Shown in pieces: positions 17,907-27,056 of a stretch of DNA of 36,528 nucleotides. The DNA lies in contig NZ_KB904692.1 of the NCBI RefSeq assembly GCF_000380165.1, forward strand, positions 1-36,528. Reading direction: 5' to 3'. The stretch comes from Wenjunlia vitaminophila DSM 41686 (GTDB lineage Bacteria > Actinomycetota > Actinomycetes > Streptomycetales > Streptomycetaceae). The position numbers and the translations under genes are program-made. How positions within the stretch are numbered: position 1 is the stretch's first letter; each line of letters opens with the position of its first letter. The notes under the pieces are model-generated. The model was given only the letters and a program-made list of their open reading frames with translations, was not told where the DNA came from and ran no database searches.

Positions 17907-19715
17907 GTGTCGTCCACCAGAACGGCCCGGCCTTCCCCGGGAGGGCGGGCGCGGGACAGCGGTGAGCCGGTGATCCGCGCCGTGCGGGTCCCCAGCGATC
18001 CGGCTCAGATCTACGTCAGCCAGGCCAGTTTCCGGGTGCGGTTCGCACAGCTCCCGGCCGCGGCCTCCTCCTTCGTCCCCGCCCCCCTCCGCCCCCGGCT
18101 GGTCCCGCACGGTCGTGGGGCACGCCCGATCCAGGTCAGGCCCCGGCTCCCGCGTGAGCGACGCGGTGCCGGCGCACTCGGAGGGGCCCCGTCGGCGGCC
18201 GACCCGCGCGCCGACGGCCCCAGGCCCGAACCGCCGACCGGGGAGGCCCCCCTCGGCCCTCCGGCCCTCGGCGTCCACCCCGGGGGGGCGTTCCCCACCG
18301 AGCTGGCCCGCGGGGCCCGGGTGCTGCGCGCCGGCAGGGCCGCCACCGGCCCGGCCCCCGCCGCTGGCCAACGCCCCCGTGTCCCGGGTGCCAGGCAGGC
18401 CGCCATATCCGGGACCCCGGCGGGCGGGAGCGCCACCGGCGGTCCCCCCGGGTACGGCCCGGCGCCCGGGAGCGACCTGGAGACCACCCAGCCCCTGGCC
18501 CCCGTCCTCCAGGACGACACCCGGCCGCTGCCCCGTGTCCAGGAGTTCGCCGAACCGCCGGTCGCCACCGTGTTCGGGCGGTTCGGTGACCACGACGAGG
18601 ACGGCGTCCACGACGAGGACGGCGGGCCCTGGGCCGCCCGGCCCGGCTCCGGCGCGCCCGGAGGGCACCCGGCGCCCCAGGCCCGCCGCAACCCCGGGGT
18701 GGTGCTGCTGCCGCTGCGCGTCTTCCTCGGCGGGATCAGCGTGTACGCGGGCATGGGAAAGCTCTGCGACCCGGTGTACTTCGACGGCGGGGAACGCGGG
18801 TCCATGGTCGCCTGGCTCTCCTCGCTGCACCCCTGGACGGCGGTCGAACCCCTGCGCCACTTCGCGCTCAGCCATCCCGTGGGTGCCGGACTGACCGTGG
18901 CCTTCCTCCAGATCGTCGTCGGCGTGTTGTCGGTGCTCGGGCTCTGGCAGCGGGCCGCGGCGGGGGCCGGGATGCTGCTGTCCGCAGCGCTGCTACTCAC
19001 CGTGAGCTGGCGGACCGTTCCGGTGTACGAGGCGCCGGACGTGGTGTACCTGGCTGCCTGGAGCCCGTTGCTCATCGCCGGGGCCCCTTACGGTTCGCTG
19101 GACGCCCGGCTGGCGGAGCGGGGGCGGCGCCGGTTCGGCCACCGCGCGCCGCCGGGTGAGCGCCGCCGGTGGGTGCTGCGGCGCGGCGCCGTCGTGGTCA
19201 CGGTGGTCTCCGGTCTCTGCCTGCTGACCGGTTCACTGTTCGGGGCCGCCGTCCGGTCCGGTGGCGCCCACACCGACCCGGTCGCCCCCACGGCCCCGCC
19301 CACCAACAACCTGCCCGGCTCGCCGCTGCCGACCAGGAGCAGCGGCGAGCCCGACGGCGGCGTCCGGTCGCCCCTGCCACCGCGGTCGGCGCCGAGCGGC
19401 CCGTCGGCCGGACCCACGCCCGCCGTCCCCCCGCTGCCCGGGACCGGGACCTCGACCGGAGCCGGTGACGCCCCCGCGGTGGGCGGCACCGTCACCCCCA
19501 CCCAGGGCACTGACCCATGGGCCACCCAGGTCCCCGAGCCGGTCGCCCCCGGCCGGACGCTGACTCCCTCGGCTCCCAGCGCCGGGCCGGACCTCGGGGG
19601 CGGCGGGACAGCCGTGGACGGCGGGCGTGGGTCCGGGGGCGCGCTCGGGGGCATCCTCGGGCGCGGGCTGCTCGGCATGGAGGCGGGCGCGGCCCAGGGG
19701 GACGCGGAGGCCTGA
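17907..19715 (+). CDS. Large DoxX-family membrane protein with disordered ends
   Basis: The frame gives 602 residues in three parts. Residues 1-260 are Pro/Ala/Gly/Arg-rich and probably disordered. Residues about 262-395 carry the DoxX-type core: VVLLPLRVFLGGISVYAGMGKLCDP, then hydrophobic helices near 326-346 and 352-368, and YLAAWSPLLIAGAP. A fourth hydrophobic helix lies near 428-449, followed by about 150 Pro/Ser/Thr/Gly-rich residues that should be outside the membrane. DoxX-like proteins are linked to quinone or thiol redox chemistry, but the role of this actinobacterial form is not known. The start is uncertain: GTG 17907 lacks a ribosome binding site, and GTG 17970 is an alternative. 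Confidence 0.75.
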   Translation: MSSTRTARPSPGGRARDSGEPVIRAVRVPSDPAQIYVSQASFRVRFAQLPAAASSFVPAPLRPRLVPHGRGARPIQVRPRLPRERRGAGALGGAPSAADPRADGPRPEPPTGEAPLGPPALGVHPGGAFPTELARGARVLRAGRAATGPAPAAGQRPRVPGARQAAISGTPAGGSATGGPPGYGPAPGSDLETTQPLAPVLQDDTRPLPRVQEFAEPPVATVFGRFGDHDEDGVHDEDGGPWAARPGSGAPGGHPAPQARRNPGVVLLPLRVFLGGISVYAGMGKLCDPVYFDGGERGSMVAWLSSLHPWTAVEPLRHFALSHPVGAGLTVAFLQIVVGVLSVLGLWQRAAAGAGMLLSAALLLTVSWRTVPVYEAPDVVYLAAWSPLLIAGAPYGSLDARLAERGRRRFGHRAPPGERRRWVLRRGAVVVTVVSGLCLLTGSLFGAAVRSGGAHTDPVAPTAPPTNNLPGSPLPTRSSGEPDGGVRSPLPPRSAPSGPSAGPTPAVPPLPGTGTSTGAGDAPAVGGTVTPTQGTDPWATQVPEPVAPGRTLTPSAPSAGPDLGGGGTAVDGGRGSGGALGGILGRGLLGMEAGAAQGDAEA

Positions 19716-19785
19716 GGGCTCTCTGGCGGGTCCCGCCGGGTGCCGTAGCTGCCCGGCCAGGTCCGTGCGGCCCCGGGCCCGCACC

Positions 19786-20511
19786 TCAGCCCGCGAGTTC
19801 CCGGGCGGCCTCGGTGAGGTCCTTGGCCGTGTCGATGGCCCGCCAGTAGGCGCCCTGCGGGATGGGGAAGCCCGCGAGGGTGCGTTCCCGGGCCAGCCTC
19901 GGGAACGTGGTGCGCTCGTGGTCGCCCCGCTGCGGCAGCAGGTGGGTGAAGGAGGGCGAGAAGACGTAGACCCCGGCGTTGATCAGGTAGGGCGACAGGG
20001 GGGCCTCGACGAAGTCCAGCACCTGCCCGAACTCGTTGGTCTCCACCGCCCCCCAGGGAATCCGTGGCCGCGCCAGGGCGAGGGTGGCGACGGCGGCGCG
20101 TTCCTCGTGGAACGCGGCCATGTCGCGCAGCCGGAACCTGGTCCAGATGTCGCCGTTGGTGGCGTACCAGGGCTGGTCCGGGTGGGGCAGCGACGCCGCG
20201 GCGTGCCTCAGGCCGCCTCCGCGGCCCAGCGGCTCGGTCTCCACCACCGTGCGCGCCCGCAACGGCAACTCCGTCTCGTCCAGCCAGGTCCGCAGCACCT
20301 CGGCGAGGTGGCCGCAGGAGATCACCACGTCGGTGACGCCCTCCTCGGCGAGCCAGGCGAGCTGATGACCGATGATCGGGGTTCCGGTGCCGGGGATCTC
20401 GACCATCGGCTTGGGACGGTCGTCGGTGTACGGGCGGAGCCGGGAACCCTGGCCGCCCGCGAGCACGACGGCCTGGGTGACGGGGGCGGAGGCATGGTGG
20501 GCACCTGTCAT
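19786..20511 (-). CDS. Sugar-phosphate nucleotidyltransferase (mannose-1-phosphate guanylyltransferase-like)
   Basis: The 241-residue protein has the nucleotidyltransferase signature VVLAGGQGSRLRPYTDDRPKPMVEIPG at its N-terminus, the metal-binding NGDIWTRF and ETEPLGRGGGLRHAA. The family joins a sugar 1-phosphate and an NTP to give an NDP-sugar and pyrophosphate. The short length without a left-handed beta-helix fits the single-domain GMPP/RmlA-like group. The actual sugar and base cannot be told. A -10 box lies seven bases before the ATG, suggesting a leaderless message. Its 3' end faces the DoxX gene. Confidence 0.85.
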   Translation of the reverse strand: MTGAHHASAPVTQAVVLAGGQGSRLRPYTDDRPKPMVEIPGTGTPIIGHQLAWLAEEGVTDVVISCGHLAEVLRTWLDETELPLRARTVVETEPLGRGGGLRHAAASLPHPDQPWYATNGDIWTRFRLRDMAAFHEERAAVATLALARPRIPWGAVETNEFGQVLDFVEAPLSPYLINAGVYVFSPSFTHLLPQRGDHERTTFPRLARERTLAGFPIPQGAYWRAIDTAKDLTEAARELAG

Positions 20512-20518
20512 GCCGGAA

Positions 20519-20524
20519 ACCCTA
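20519..20524 (-). promoter_or_regulatory. -10 box (TAGGGT), leaderless start of the nucleotidyltransferase gene
   Basis: On the minus strand TAGGGT is separated by seven bases from the ATG at 20511. No Shine-Dalgarno sequence is seen. Confidence 0.5.
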
Positions 20525-20583
20525 TGCGCCCCGGCTCCGGCCCGGTCACCGTGGCGGCGACGGGGCGCCGCCGGACGACGGGC

Positions 20584-21024
20584 TCATCCGGCGGACAGCA
20601 CCCCCGAGGCGAACGAGGTGTCGCAGACCGGACGGGACCACTGCTGGGCCCGGAGCGCGTCGCCCTGGTACCGGGCCACGGCCGCGCGGCCGAGCGCACG
20701 GGCGATGGAGGCGCAGTGGCCGGCCAGCGCGGGCCTGCGGGCCACCTCCTGCTGCAGGTGGGTGAGGGCCACGCCCGGGTCCCTGGTCTGCACCTCGTGC
20801 AGCAGCCGGGCCCGCAGCGCCTCCTGCGGACGCCGTTCCGCCCGGGTGTCCACGGCGTCGGAGGAGGCCCCGCCGGGTTCCTCGGCCGACGCGGTGAGCA
20901 CCTGGGCGTCCGGGCCGGACGGCGTCCAGGCCACGCGGGTGACCGCGAGCGTCCCGGAGAGCACGAGGACGACTGGGAGGACGAGGGCGAGGGACTTACC
21001 GAAGCGACGGGCTGCCTGGTTCAC
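20584..21024 (-). CDS. Conserved hypothetical membrane-anchored or secreted protein
   Basis: The product has 146 residues. A basic start and hydrophobic segment (about 11-30, LALVLPVVLVLSGTLAVTRV) form an N-terminal anchor or signal. The outer part is acidic at first, then helical, with LLHEVQTRDPGVALTHLQQEVARRPALAGHCASIARALGRAAV and the end SRPVCDTSFASGV. From memory, a protein with the same C-terminal motif lies next to msiK in Streptomyces. Two Cys residues remain in the outer part and could form a disulfide. No function is known to me. Confidence 0.75.
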   Translation of the reverse strand: MNQAARRFGKSLALVLPVVLVLSGTLAVTRVAWTPSGPDAQVLTASAEEPGGASSDAVDTRAERRPQEALRARLLHEVQTRDPGVALTHLQQEVARRPALAGHCASIARALGRAAVARYQGDALRAQQWSRPVCDTSFASGVLSAG

Positions 21025-21252
21025 GCCGGCGATCGTAGCGTCCGGTGATGATTTGGCGACAAACGGTTACACCATCGGGTGACGGTCCGCCGCCCTGCTG
21101 GTGCGCAGCGTTGACGTTCCCCGCCGACACCGGGCCGCCACCGCTTCCCCGCGTCGCCACGGCTTCCCGTTGCGGCCGGTCGGCCCCGGTACGCGACTGC
21201 CCTCTCCGTCCGCACCCGCACCACCGTCGGGGGGCCGCCGTGGGGAAGACGG

Positions 21253-21286
21253 CAGGGGCTGCTCTCCCCTCGGGGGAGCAGCCCCT
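21253..21286 (-). terminator. Terminator after msiK
   Basis: CAGGGGCTGCTC (21253-21264) pairs with GAGCAGCCCCTG (around 21275-21286), with an inner C-run and G-run extending the stem past one bulged base. It lies about 40 bases beyond the msiK stop codon. The rest of the 302-base gap up to 21025 holds nothing I recognise. Confidence 0.75.
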
Positions 21287-21326
21287 GTTCGTCCTGCCCA
21301 GGGCGCCGACCCGGTCGGCGCGTGCC

Positions 21327-22445
<1,119 letters not shown>

Positions 22446-22499
22446 GGTGAGTGGTCCCTTCACCGGCAGGAACGTGCCGGACGATCCGAGTAAAGGAGA

Positions 22500-22515
22500 A
22501 ATGGTCTGGTCCATT
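22500..22515. promoter_or_regulatory. Weak DasR-type (dre) operator candidate upstream of msiK
   Basis: AATGGTCTGGTCCATT matches the published Streptomyces dre pattern ACTGGTCTAGACCACT at 12 of 16 positions and has perfect outer arms AATGG and CCATT. It lies 55 bases before the msiK start codon. Identity as a DasR site is an inference. Confidence 0.4.
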
Positions 22516-22609
22516 GGCCTGGACTGTTGTGCGACCGTACCCGCAGGTGGGGCACTTTGTCAGTAGGATCAGACGGCGGATTTGGTAACGGCTCGGATCA
22601 CCCGTTGAG

Positions 22610-22615
22610 TACACT
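22610..22615 (+). promoter_or_regulatory. -10 box (TACACT) for tRNA-Thr
   Basis: TACACT ends 24 bases before the tRNA. TAACGG lies 18 bases further upstream as a weak -35 box. Confidence 0.45.
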
Positions 22616-22639
22616 GCACAGCAGCCCCACGAGGGCCGC

Positions 22640-22713
22640 GCCGCCTTAGCTCAGTTGGCCAGAGCATCGCTCTTGTAAAGCGAGGGTCGTCGGTTCGAAC
22701 CCGACAGGCGGCT
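22640..22713 (+). tRNA. tRNA-Thr (anticodon UGU)
   Basis: The cloverleaf is complete. Acceptor stem GCCGCCT (22640-22646) pairs with AGGCGGC (22706-22712), with T22713 as discriminator base. The D arm is GCTC/GAGC, the anticodon stem TCGCT/AGCGA carries loop CTTGTAA with anticodon TGT, and the T arm is GTCGG-TTCGAAC-CCGAC. CCA is not encoded. It reads ACA codons, which are rare in such GC-rich genomes. Confidence 0.97.
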
Positions 22714-22731
22714 CCCAGGTCAGACCACGGT

Positions 22732-22764
22732 GAACGCCCCGACCGATCATGGTCCGGGGCGTTC
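22732..22764 (+). terminator. Terminator after tRNA-Thr
   Basis: GAACGCCCCG (22732-22741) pairs with CGGGGCGTTC (22755-22764), with a further ACC/GGT pairing inside the loop. It begins 19 bases past the tRNA. Confidence 0.75.
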
Positions 22765-23004
22765 GGCACCAGTTCTCGCAACGCGGGCGTGTGGTTCCCG
22801 CTGCCGGCTTCCCGCGTCCCGCGTCCTGCCCGGGCGCCGGGCGCCGGGCCCCGGGCCCCGGCCAGCCCCGTTCCCCCGCGAGGTGACGCCGCCGTGGGGG
22901 CCGACCGGGTGACCGGGCGGGTTCACCGGCGTGACGTCGCCGCCCAACGGGCGCGGGCTCCTATCGTGGGAGCGACGCGACGGTGGATGGCGAGGCGGAC
23001 GCAG

Positions 23005-24234
23005 GTGAGGCGACCGGAGACCGACTACGCGGCCGTCTTCCAGGCGCTCCCCGGGGTGGTGGCGCTCCTGACGCCGCAACTGGTGTATGTCGATGTCAAC
23101 GGGGGGTTCCTGCGAGCCACCGGCCGCACCCGCGACCAGGTGATCGGCCGCTACATCTTCGACGTCTTCCCCGACAACCCCAACGACCCGACCGCGACCG
23201 GCATGCGGAACTTCCAGGCCTCGCTGCTGCGGGTGGTCGCCACCGGCGAGCGTGACGTCATGGCGGTCCAGCGCTACGACGTGGAGGACCCCGCCCGACC
23301 CGGGGTGTGGCAGGAGCGGTACTGGAGCCCGATCAACGTCCCGGTGTTCGCCCCCGACGGGCAGGTGATCATGGTGATGCTGCGGGTGGAGGAGGTCACC
23401 GAGCTCGTCCGCACGTGGAGCACCAGGAACGGCGGCAGCGGCGCCAGGATGCTGGAGGCCGACCTCTACACCCGCGCCCGCGAGTTGCAGGAGGTCAACG
23501 AACGGCTGCGCCGGGCCCACGCGCACGAACGGGAGGTCGCCCTGAGCCTCCAGGCGGCGATGCTGCCGGTGCCCCGGCCGGTCGGCCACCACCGGGCGGC
23601 CGTGCGGTACCAGCCGGCGGTCGGCACGTTGAACGTGTGCGGCGACTGGTACGAACTGACCGACATGCCGGGTGACCGGATCGCGGTGGCGGTGGGCGAC
23701 GTCGTCGGCCACGGGCTGCGGGCGGCCGGCGTCATGGGGCAGCTCCGCAGCGCGCTCAGCGCGGCGTGCCACGTCGCCAAGCGGCCGGCCCCGGCCCTGG
23801 AGGCACTGAGCACCTACGCGCTCTCGGTGCAGGGCGCGGAGTCCAGCACGGCGTTGCAGGCCTTCGTGGACTGGGAGACCAGGATCATCACCTACAGCAG
23901 CGCCGGCCACCCGCCGCCCGCCCTGGCGCACCCCGACGGCACCGTCGCCTTCCTCGACCAGGCCACGGGACCCCCGCTCGGCATCCCCACCGACTCCGAG
24001 GTCCGGCCCGAGGCCGTCGAGGAGTTCGACGAGGGGGCCGTGCTGGTGCTCTACACCGACGGCCTGATCGAACGCCGCACCGAGGACATCGACACCGGGC
24101 TGCGCCGGCTGGCCGTCTCCCTCGCCCGCCACCGCGGAGCGGACCCCGAGAGCCTGGCCGACGCCCTGCTCCTGGACCTGCTCCCGTCCAGGGGCATCAC
24201 CGACGACACGGTGCTGGTCGTCGTGCGGCTGTGA
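23005..24234 (+). CDS. PAS-SpoIIE (PP2C-type) serine phosphatase
   Basis: The protein has about 409 residues. An N-terminal PAS domain (about 5-135) includes VALLTPQLVYVDVNGGFLRATGRTRDQVIGRYIFDVFPDNP. A linker helix (about 152-185) leads to the SpoIIE/PP2C domain, with metal-binding Asp in CGDWYEL (213) and VGDVVGHG, plus SSAGHPPP and LVLYTDGLIE, and a final Asp in GITDDTVLVVVRL. Such proteins usually dephosphorylate anti-anti-sigma factors in partner-switching pathways; the partner is not visible here. The GTG at 23005 has GAGG nine bases upstream and begins at the conserved RPETDYAAVF; ATG 22987 and GTG 22966 are alternatives. Confidence 0.88.
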   Translation: MRRPETDYAAVFQALPGVVALLTPQLVYVDVNGGFLRATGRTRDQVIGRYIFDVFPDNPNDPTATGMRNFQASLLRVVATGERDVMAVQRYDVEDPARPGVWQERYWSPINVPVFAPDGQVIMVMLRVEEVTELVRTWSTRNGGSGARMLEADLYTRARELQEVNERLRRAHAHEREVALSLQAAMLPVPRPVGHHRAAVRYQPAVGTLNVCGDWYELTDMPGDRIAVAVGDVVGHGLRAAGVMGQLRSALSAACHVAKRPAPALEALSTYALSVQGAESSTALQAFVDWETRIITYSSAGHPPPALAHPDGTVAFLDQATGPPLGIPTDSEVRPEAVEEFDEGAVLVLYTDGLIERRTEDIDTGLRRLAVSLARHRGADPESLADALLLDLLPSRGITDDTVLVVVRL

Positions 24235-24348
24235 CCGCGTCGCCCGGGCTCCGGCGGCACCGGAGCGGGACGGTGCGGGGCCGTTCGGGGTGGGGGCCGC
24301 CTTACGGGTTCCGACAGTCGTGCGGGGTACCGGTCGGGCGGCGTTCCA

Positions 24349-24375
24349 CGACTTAAGTCGAGGTCCGGTGGACCT
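24349..24375. promoter_or_regulatory. Two adjacent perfect palindromes upstream of the Tat-exported protein
   Basis: CGACTTAAGTCG (24349-24360) is followed without a gap by AGGTCC-GGT-GGACCT (24361-24375). They lie about 130 bases before the next start codon, inside a 269-base gap that holds no gene. Operator function is inferred. Confidence 0.5.
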
Positions 24376-24503
24376 TCGGCCGACGCGTCCCCCGCTGGTC
24401 GGCGCGAGGCTGGTGCCCGGAAGCAACCGGAACCGGCAACGGCCGGGCACACTTCGCCCGCGTGCGGTGGTGCGGCGTGGGGCCCGTGCCTTGGAGGACA
24501 GAC

Positions 24504-25694
24504 GTGAACAACGACGCCTTGACGCGCAGGGCCACCTTCCTCAAGGGGGCGGCGGTCCTCGGGGCGGCGGCCGCGGGCGGGGTGCTGTCGGGCCCGGGCG
24601 AAGCGCGGGCGGCCCACCGCGGGAGGCGCGGGGCGCGCCGGGCCGGTGGGGGCCTGACGTACCGGGGCGTCGTCTATGACACCGGGACCGCCTTCGGACC
24701 GGGGTGGCCGCTCACCCGCGAGCTGTGGACCGACGCGTTGATGGGCACGGACATCCGGGCCATCGACCAGGAACTGCACTGCTCCGCGGTGTCCGTCATA
24801 GGGACCGACGTGGACCGTCTGGTGTCCACCGCGACGGCGGCCCTGGAACGCGGTCTCCAGGTCACCGTCCAGCCGCGGCTCTTCGACCACCCCCAGCAGG
24901 AGGTCCTGGAGCACCTGCGGCGGACCTGCCGGGAGGCGGAGAAGCTGCGCCTGGCCCACCGGCCCGAGGTGGTCCTGGCGGTCGGCTGCGAGTACGTGCT
25001 GTTCACCCCGGGCATCGTGCCGGGCGACACGTTCCTGGAGCGCATCCAGTACCTCGTCGAGGGGAACTACGACTACCGGGAGATCACGCGCCGGCTGCAC
25101 GCGTTCGTCGCCAGGGCGGTGGCGGTGGCCCGGGAGAACTTCGGGGGGCGGATCACCTATGCGGCGGCGACCGGCCTGGAGGAGATCAACTGGAACCTCT
25201 TCGACATCGTCGGCCTCGACTACTACACCTTCCACAGCGATCCCGCAGAGCACACCAGGGAACTGAGCCCCCACCGCCGCTGGGGCAAGCCGATCATGAT
25301 CATGGAGTTCGGCTGCTGTACCTACCGCGGTGCCGCCGAGCGAGGCGGCGACGGCTGGGACGTCATCGACTACGACAAGCCGGTCCCGGAGATCGTCGGG
25401 AACCTGGTGCGCGACGAGGCGGAACAGGCGCAGCACCTCGCCACCATGCTCGACGTCTTCGAGGCCGAGGGGTTCCTCAGCGCCTCGCCGTACCAGTTCA
25501 TCGCCACCGACCTCCCGCACTCGCCGAACCCCAGGTTCGACCTGGACATGGCGTCCTTCAGCCTGGTCAAAGTGGTTCGGGAGGACTTCGCCGACCCGCT
25601 CTCCCCGTACCACTGGAAGCCCAAGTCGGCCTACCACGCCGTTGCCCGGCACAACTGCGCCGCGGCCCGACGCCAGCGGGCCGCGGGGCGCTGA
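24504..25694 (+). CDS. Tat-exported TIM-barrel glycosidase-like protein (relatives often labelled 'abortive infection protein')
   Basis: The 396-residue protein begins with a twin-arginine signal (TRRATFLKGAAVLGAAAAGG, then cleavage likely near Ala37). The mature part looks like a clan GH-A-type TIM barrel: YRGVVYDTGTAFGPG, HCSAVSVIGTDVDRLV, VTVQPRLFD, VGCEYVLFTPG with Glu163, FDIVGLDYYTFH, and IMIMEFGCCTYRG with Glu268. Glu163 and Glu268 sit where the acid/base and nucleophile would be. From memory, close relatives carry the database name 'abortive infection protein', for which I see no support: export and the barrel argue for carbohydrate chemistry at the cell surface. The substrate is unknown. 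GTG 24504 has GGAGG six bases upstream. Confidence 0.8.
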   Translation: MNNDALTRRATFLKGAAVLGAAAAGGVLSGPGEARAAHRGRRGARRAGGGLTYRGVVYDTGTAFGPGWPLTRELWTDALMGTDIRAIDQELHCSAVSVIGTDVDRLVSTATAALERGLQVTVQPRLFDHPQQEVLEHLRRTCREAEKLRLAHRPEVVLAVGCEYVLFTPGIVPGDTFLERIQYLVEGNYDYREITRRLHAFVARAVAVARENFGGRITYAAATGLEEINWNLFDIVGLDYYTFHSDPAEHTRELSPHRRWGKPIMIMEFGCCTYRGAAERGGDGWDVIDYDKPVPEIVGNLVRDEAEQAQHLATMLDVFEAEGFLSASPYQFIATDLPHSPNPRFDLDMASFSLVKVVREDFADPLSPYHWKPKSAYHAVARHNCAAARRQRAAGR

Positions 25695-25711
25695 CGCCGG
25701 GCGGTGCGCCG

Positions 25712-26197
25712 TCACACCCGGGGGAAGCGGCTGCCCAGGTGCCAGACGGTCGGGTTGTCAGCCAGGGACTCGTGCATGTCGGTGAGGTCGGCGAGCAGGT
25801 CGTGGAGGAAGTCCCTGGCCTCCCGACGCAGATCGTGGTGTCGGACCGTCAGCGGCTCGCCCTCCACCCAGTCGGCACTGATCCGCACCCAGCCGAAGCG
25901 GCGGGCGAAGCGGAGCCGGTCGGCGGTCTCGGTGAAGTCCAGCTCGGCGGTGGTGACGCGGGACGCGCGACTGCCCGCCGGGTCACGGTCGAGCTCCTCG
26001 ACGATGTCGCACAGCGCCCAGGCGAAGTCCAGCACCGGCACCCATCCCCAGGCTGTGGACAACTCGTCGGCGTCCTGCGCCACGTAGACGTCACCGCAGA
26101 ACAGGTCGTGGCGCAACGCGTGGACGTCGGCGGTGCGGTAGTCGGTCTGCGGCGGGTCGGGGAAGCGCCTGGACAACGAATAGCCGATCTCGATCAC
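25712..26197 (-). CDS. Conserved hypothetical actinobacterial protein
   Basis: The 161-residue protein begins VIEIGYSLSRRFPDPPQTDYRTADVHALRHDLFCGDVYV. Later parts read STAWGWVPVLDFAWALCDIVEELDRDPAG, AELDFTETADRLRFARRFGWVRI and EARDFLHDLLADLTDMHESLADNPTVW. It is acidic, soluble and rich in Trp and Phe. From memory the same protein occurs in many Streptomyces genomes without known function. The GTG at 26197 is chosen because the family resemblance begins there; the longer frame up to 26401 crosses the terD terminator. No ribosome binding site is obvious. Confidence 0.7.
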   Translation of the reverse strand: MIEIGYSLSRRFPDPPQTDYRTADVHALRHDLFCGDVYVAQDADELSTAWGWVPVLDFAWALCDIVEELDRDPAGSRASRVTTAELDFTETADRLRFARRFGWVRISADWVEGEPLTVRHHDLRREARDFLHDLLADLTDMHESLADNPTVWHLGSRFPRV

Positions 26198-26273
26198 GCG
26201 GGTGATGGTGTCACGACGGCCCGGCCGGGCGTTCGGGTCCCGACCGGTCCGCGGCCGGGCGGGTTGGATGACC

Positions 26274-26310
26274 GCGGCCCCGGTCCGGCTGTCAGCCGGA
26301 CCGGGGCCGC
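26274..26310 (-). terminator. Strong terminator after terD
   Basis: A perfect 17-bp stem (GCGGCCCCGGTCCGGCT, 26274-26290, with 26294-26310) has a three-base loop and lies 13 bases past the terD stop. Confidence 0.88.
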
Positions 26311-26322
26311 GAGCGCCTGGGT

Positions 26323-26898
26323 TCAGAGGTTGACGCCGAAGTCCTGGGCGATGCCGGTCAGACCGCTGGCGTACCCCTGGCCGACCGCACGGAACTTCCA
26401 CTCCGCGCCGTGGCGGTACAGCTCACCGAAGACCATCGCGGTCTCGGTGGCCGCGTCCTCGGTCAGGTCGTAGCGGGCGATCTCCGCACCGCCGGCCTGG
26501 TTGAGCACCCGGATGTAGGCGTTGCGGACCTGCCCGAAGTTCTGACCGCGGTTCTCCGCGTCGTACACGGACACCGGGAAGACGATCTTCTCGACGTCGG
26601 GGGTCAGCGCGGCGAGGTTGACGTTGATCTGCTCGTCGTCGCCCGCGCCCTCGCCGGTGCGGTTGTCGCCGGTGTGCACGATGCTCTGGTCCGGGGTGGA
26701 CCGGTTGTTGAAGAACACGAAGTGCGCGTCCGAGACGACCTTGCCGGCCTGGTTGACCGCGATGGCGCTGGCGTCGAGGTCGAAGTCGGTTCCGGTGGTG
26801 GTCCGAACGTCCCAGCCGAGGCCGACCGTGACCGCGGTCAGGCCCGGAGCCTCCTTGGTGAGGGAGACGTTGCCACCCTTGGACAGGCTTACAGCCAT
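26323..26898 (-). CDS. terD: TerD-family calcium-binding stress protein
   Basis: The 191-residue protein is a standard single TerD domain. It starts [32 protein letters not shown]. The calcium-binding loops are [11 protein letters not shown] with FFNN and [19 protein letters not shown]. The C-terminal part includes [27 protein letters not shown] and [19 protein letters not shown]. TerD proteins occur in tellurite-resistance and general stress systems; streptomycetes carry many copies, and this one stands alone without terB, terC or terZ partners here. The ATG at 26898 has GAAAGG about eleven bases upstream. Confidence 0.95.
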   Translation of the reverse strand: MAVSLSKGGNVSLTKEAPGLTAVTVGLGWDVRTTTGTDFDLDASAIAVNQAGKVVSDAHFVFFNNRSTPDQSIVHTGDNRTGEGAGDDEQINVNLAALTPDVEKIVFPVSVYDAENRGQNFGQVRNAYIRVLNQAGGAEIARYDLTEDAATETAMVFGELYRHGAEWKFRAVGQGYASGLTGIAQDFGVNL

Positions 26899-27056
26899 TT
26901 GGACGGATCCCTTTCCTCTGTCGCGAGCCTGGTTTGCGGCTTGCGTCGGCCACGAGCGACGCTATCGCTAAGGGACAGAACGCCGTCAGGGGGATGGCCG
27001 GTTCCCTGGTGGAAACGCGGATGACGTGCGGCGCCGGTTGCGGGACCATGGGGCGC

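Noticed and set aside
17887-17910. PHO-box-like pair GTTCACT / GTTCAAT before the DoxX gene
   Set aside because: The two cores are 13 bases apart instead of 11 and their remaining bases do not match the consensus.
22569-22781. 70-codon minus-strand frame across the tRNA-Thr gene
   Set aside because: It is the antisense of a complete tRNA cloverleaf and its terminator; this is a common false ORF (CRVRTDDPRFTRAMLWPTELRRRG type) in GC-rich genomes.
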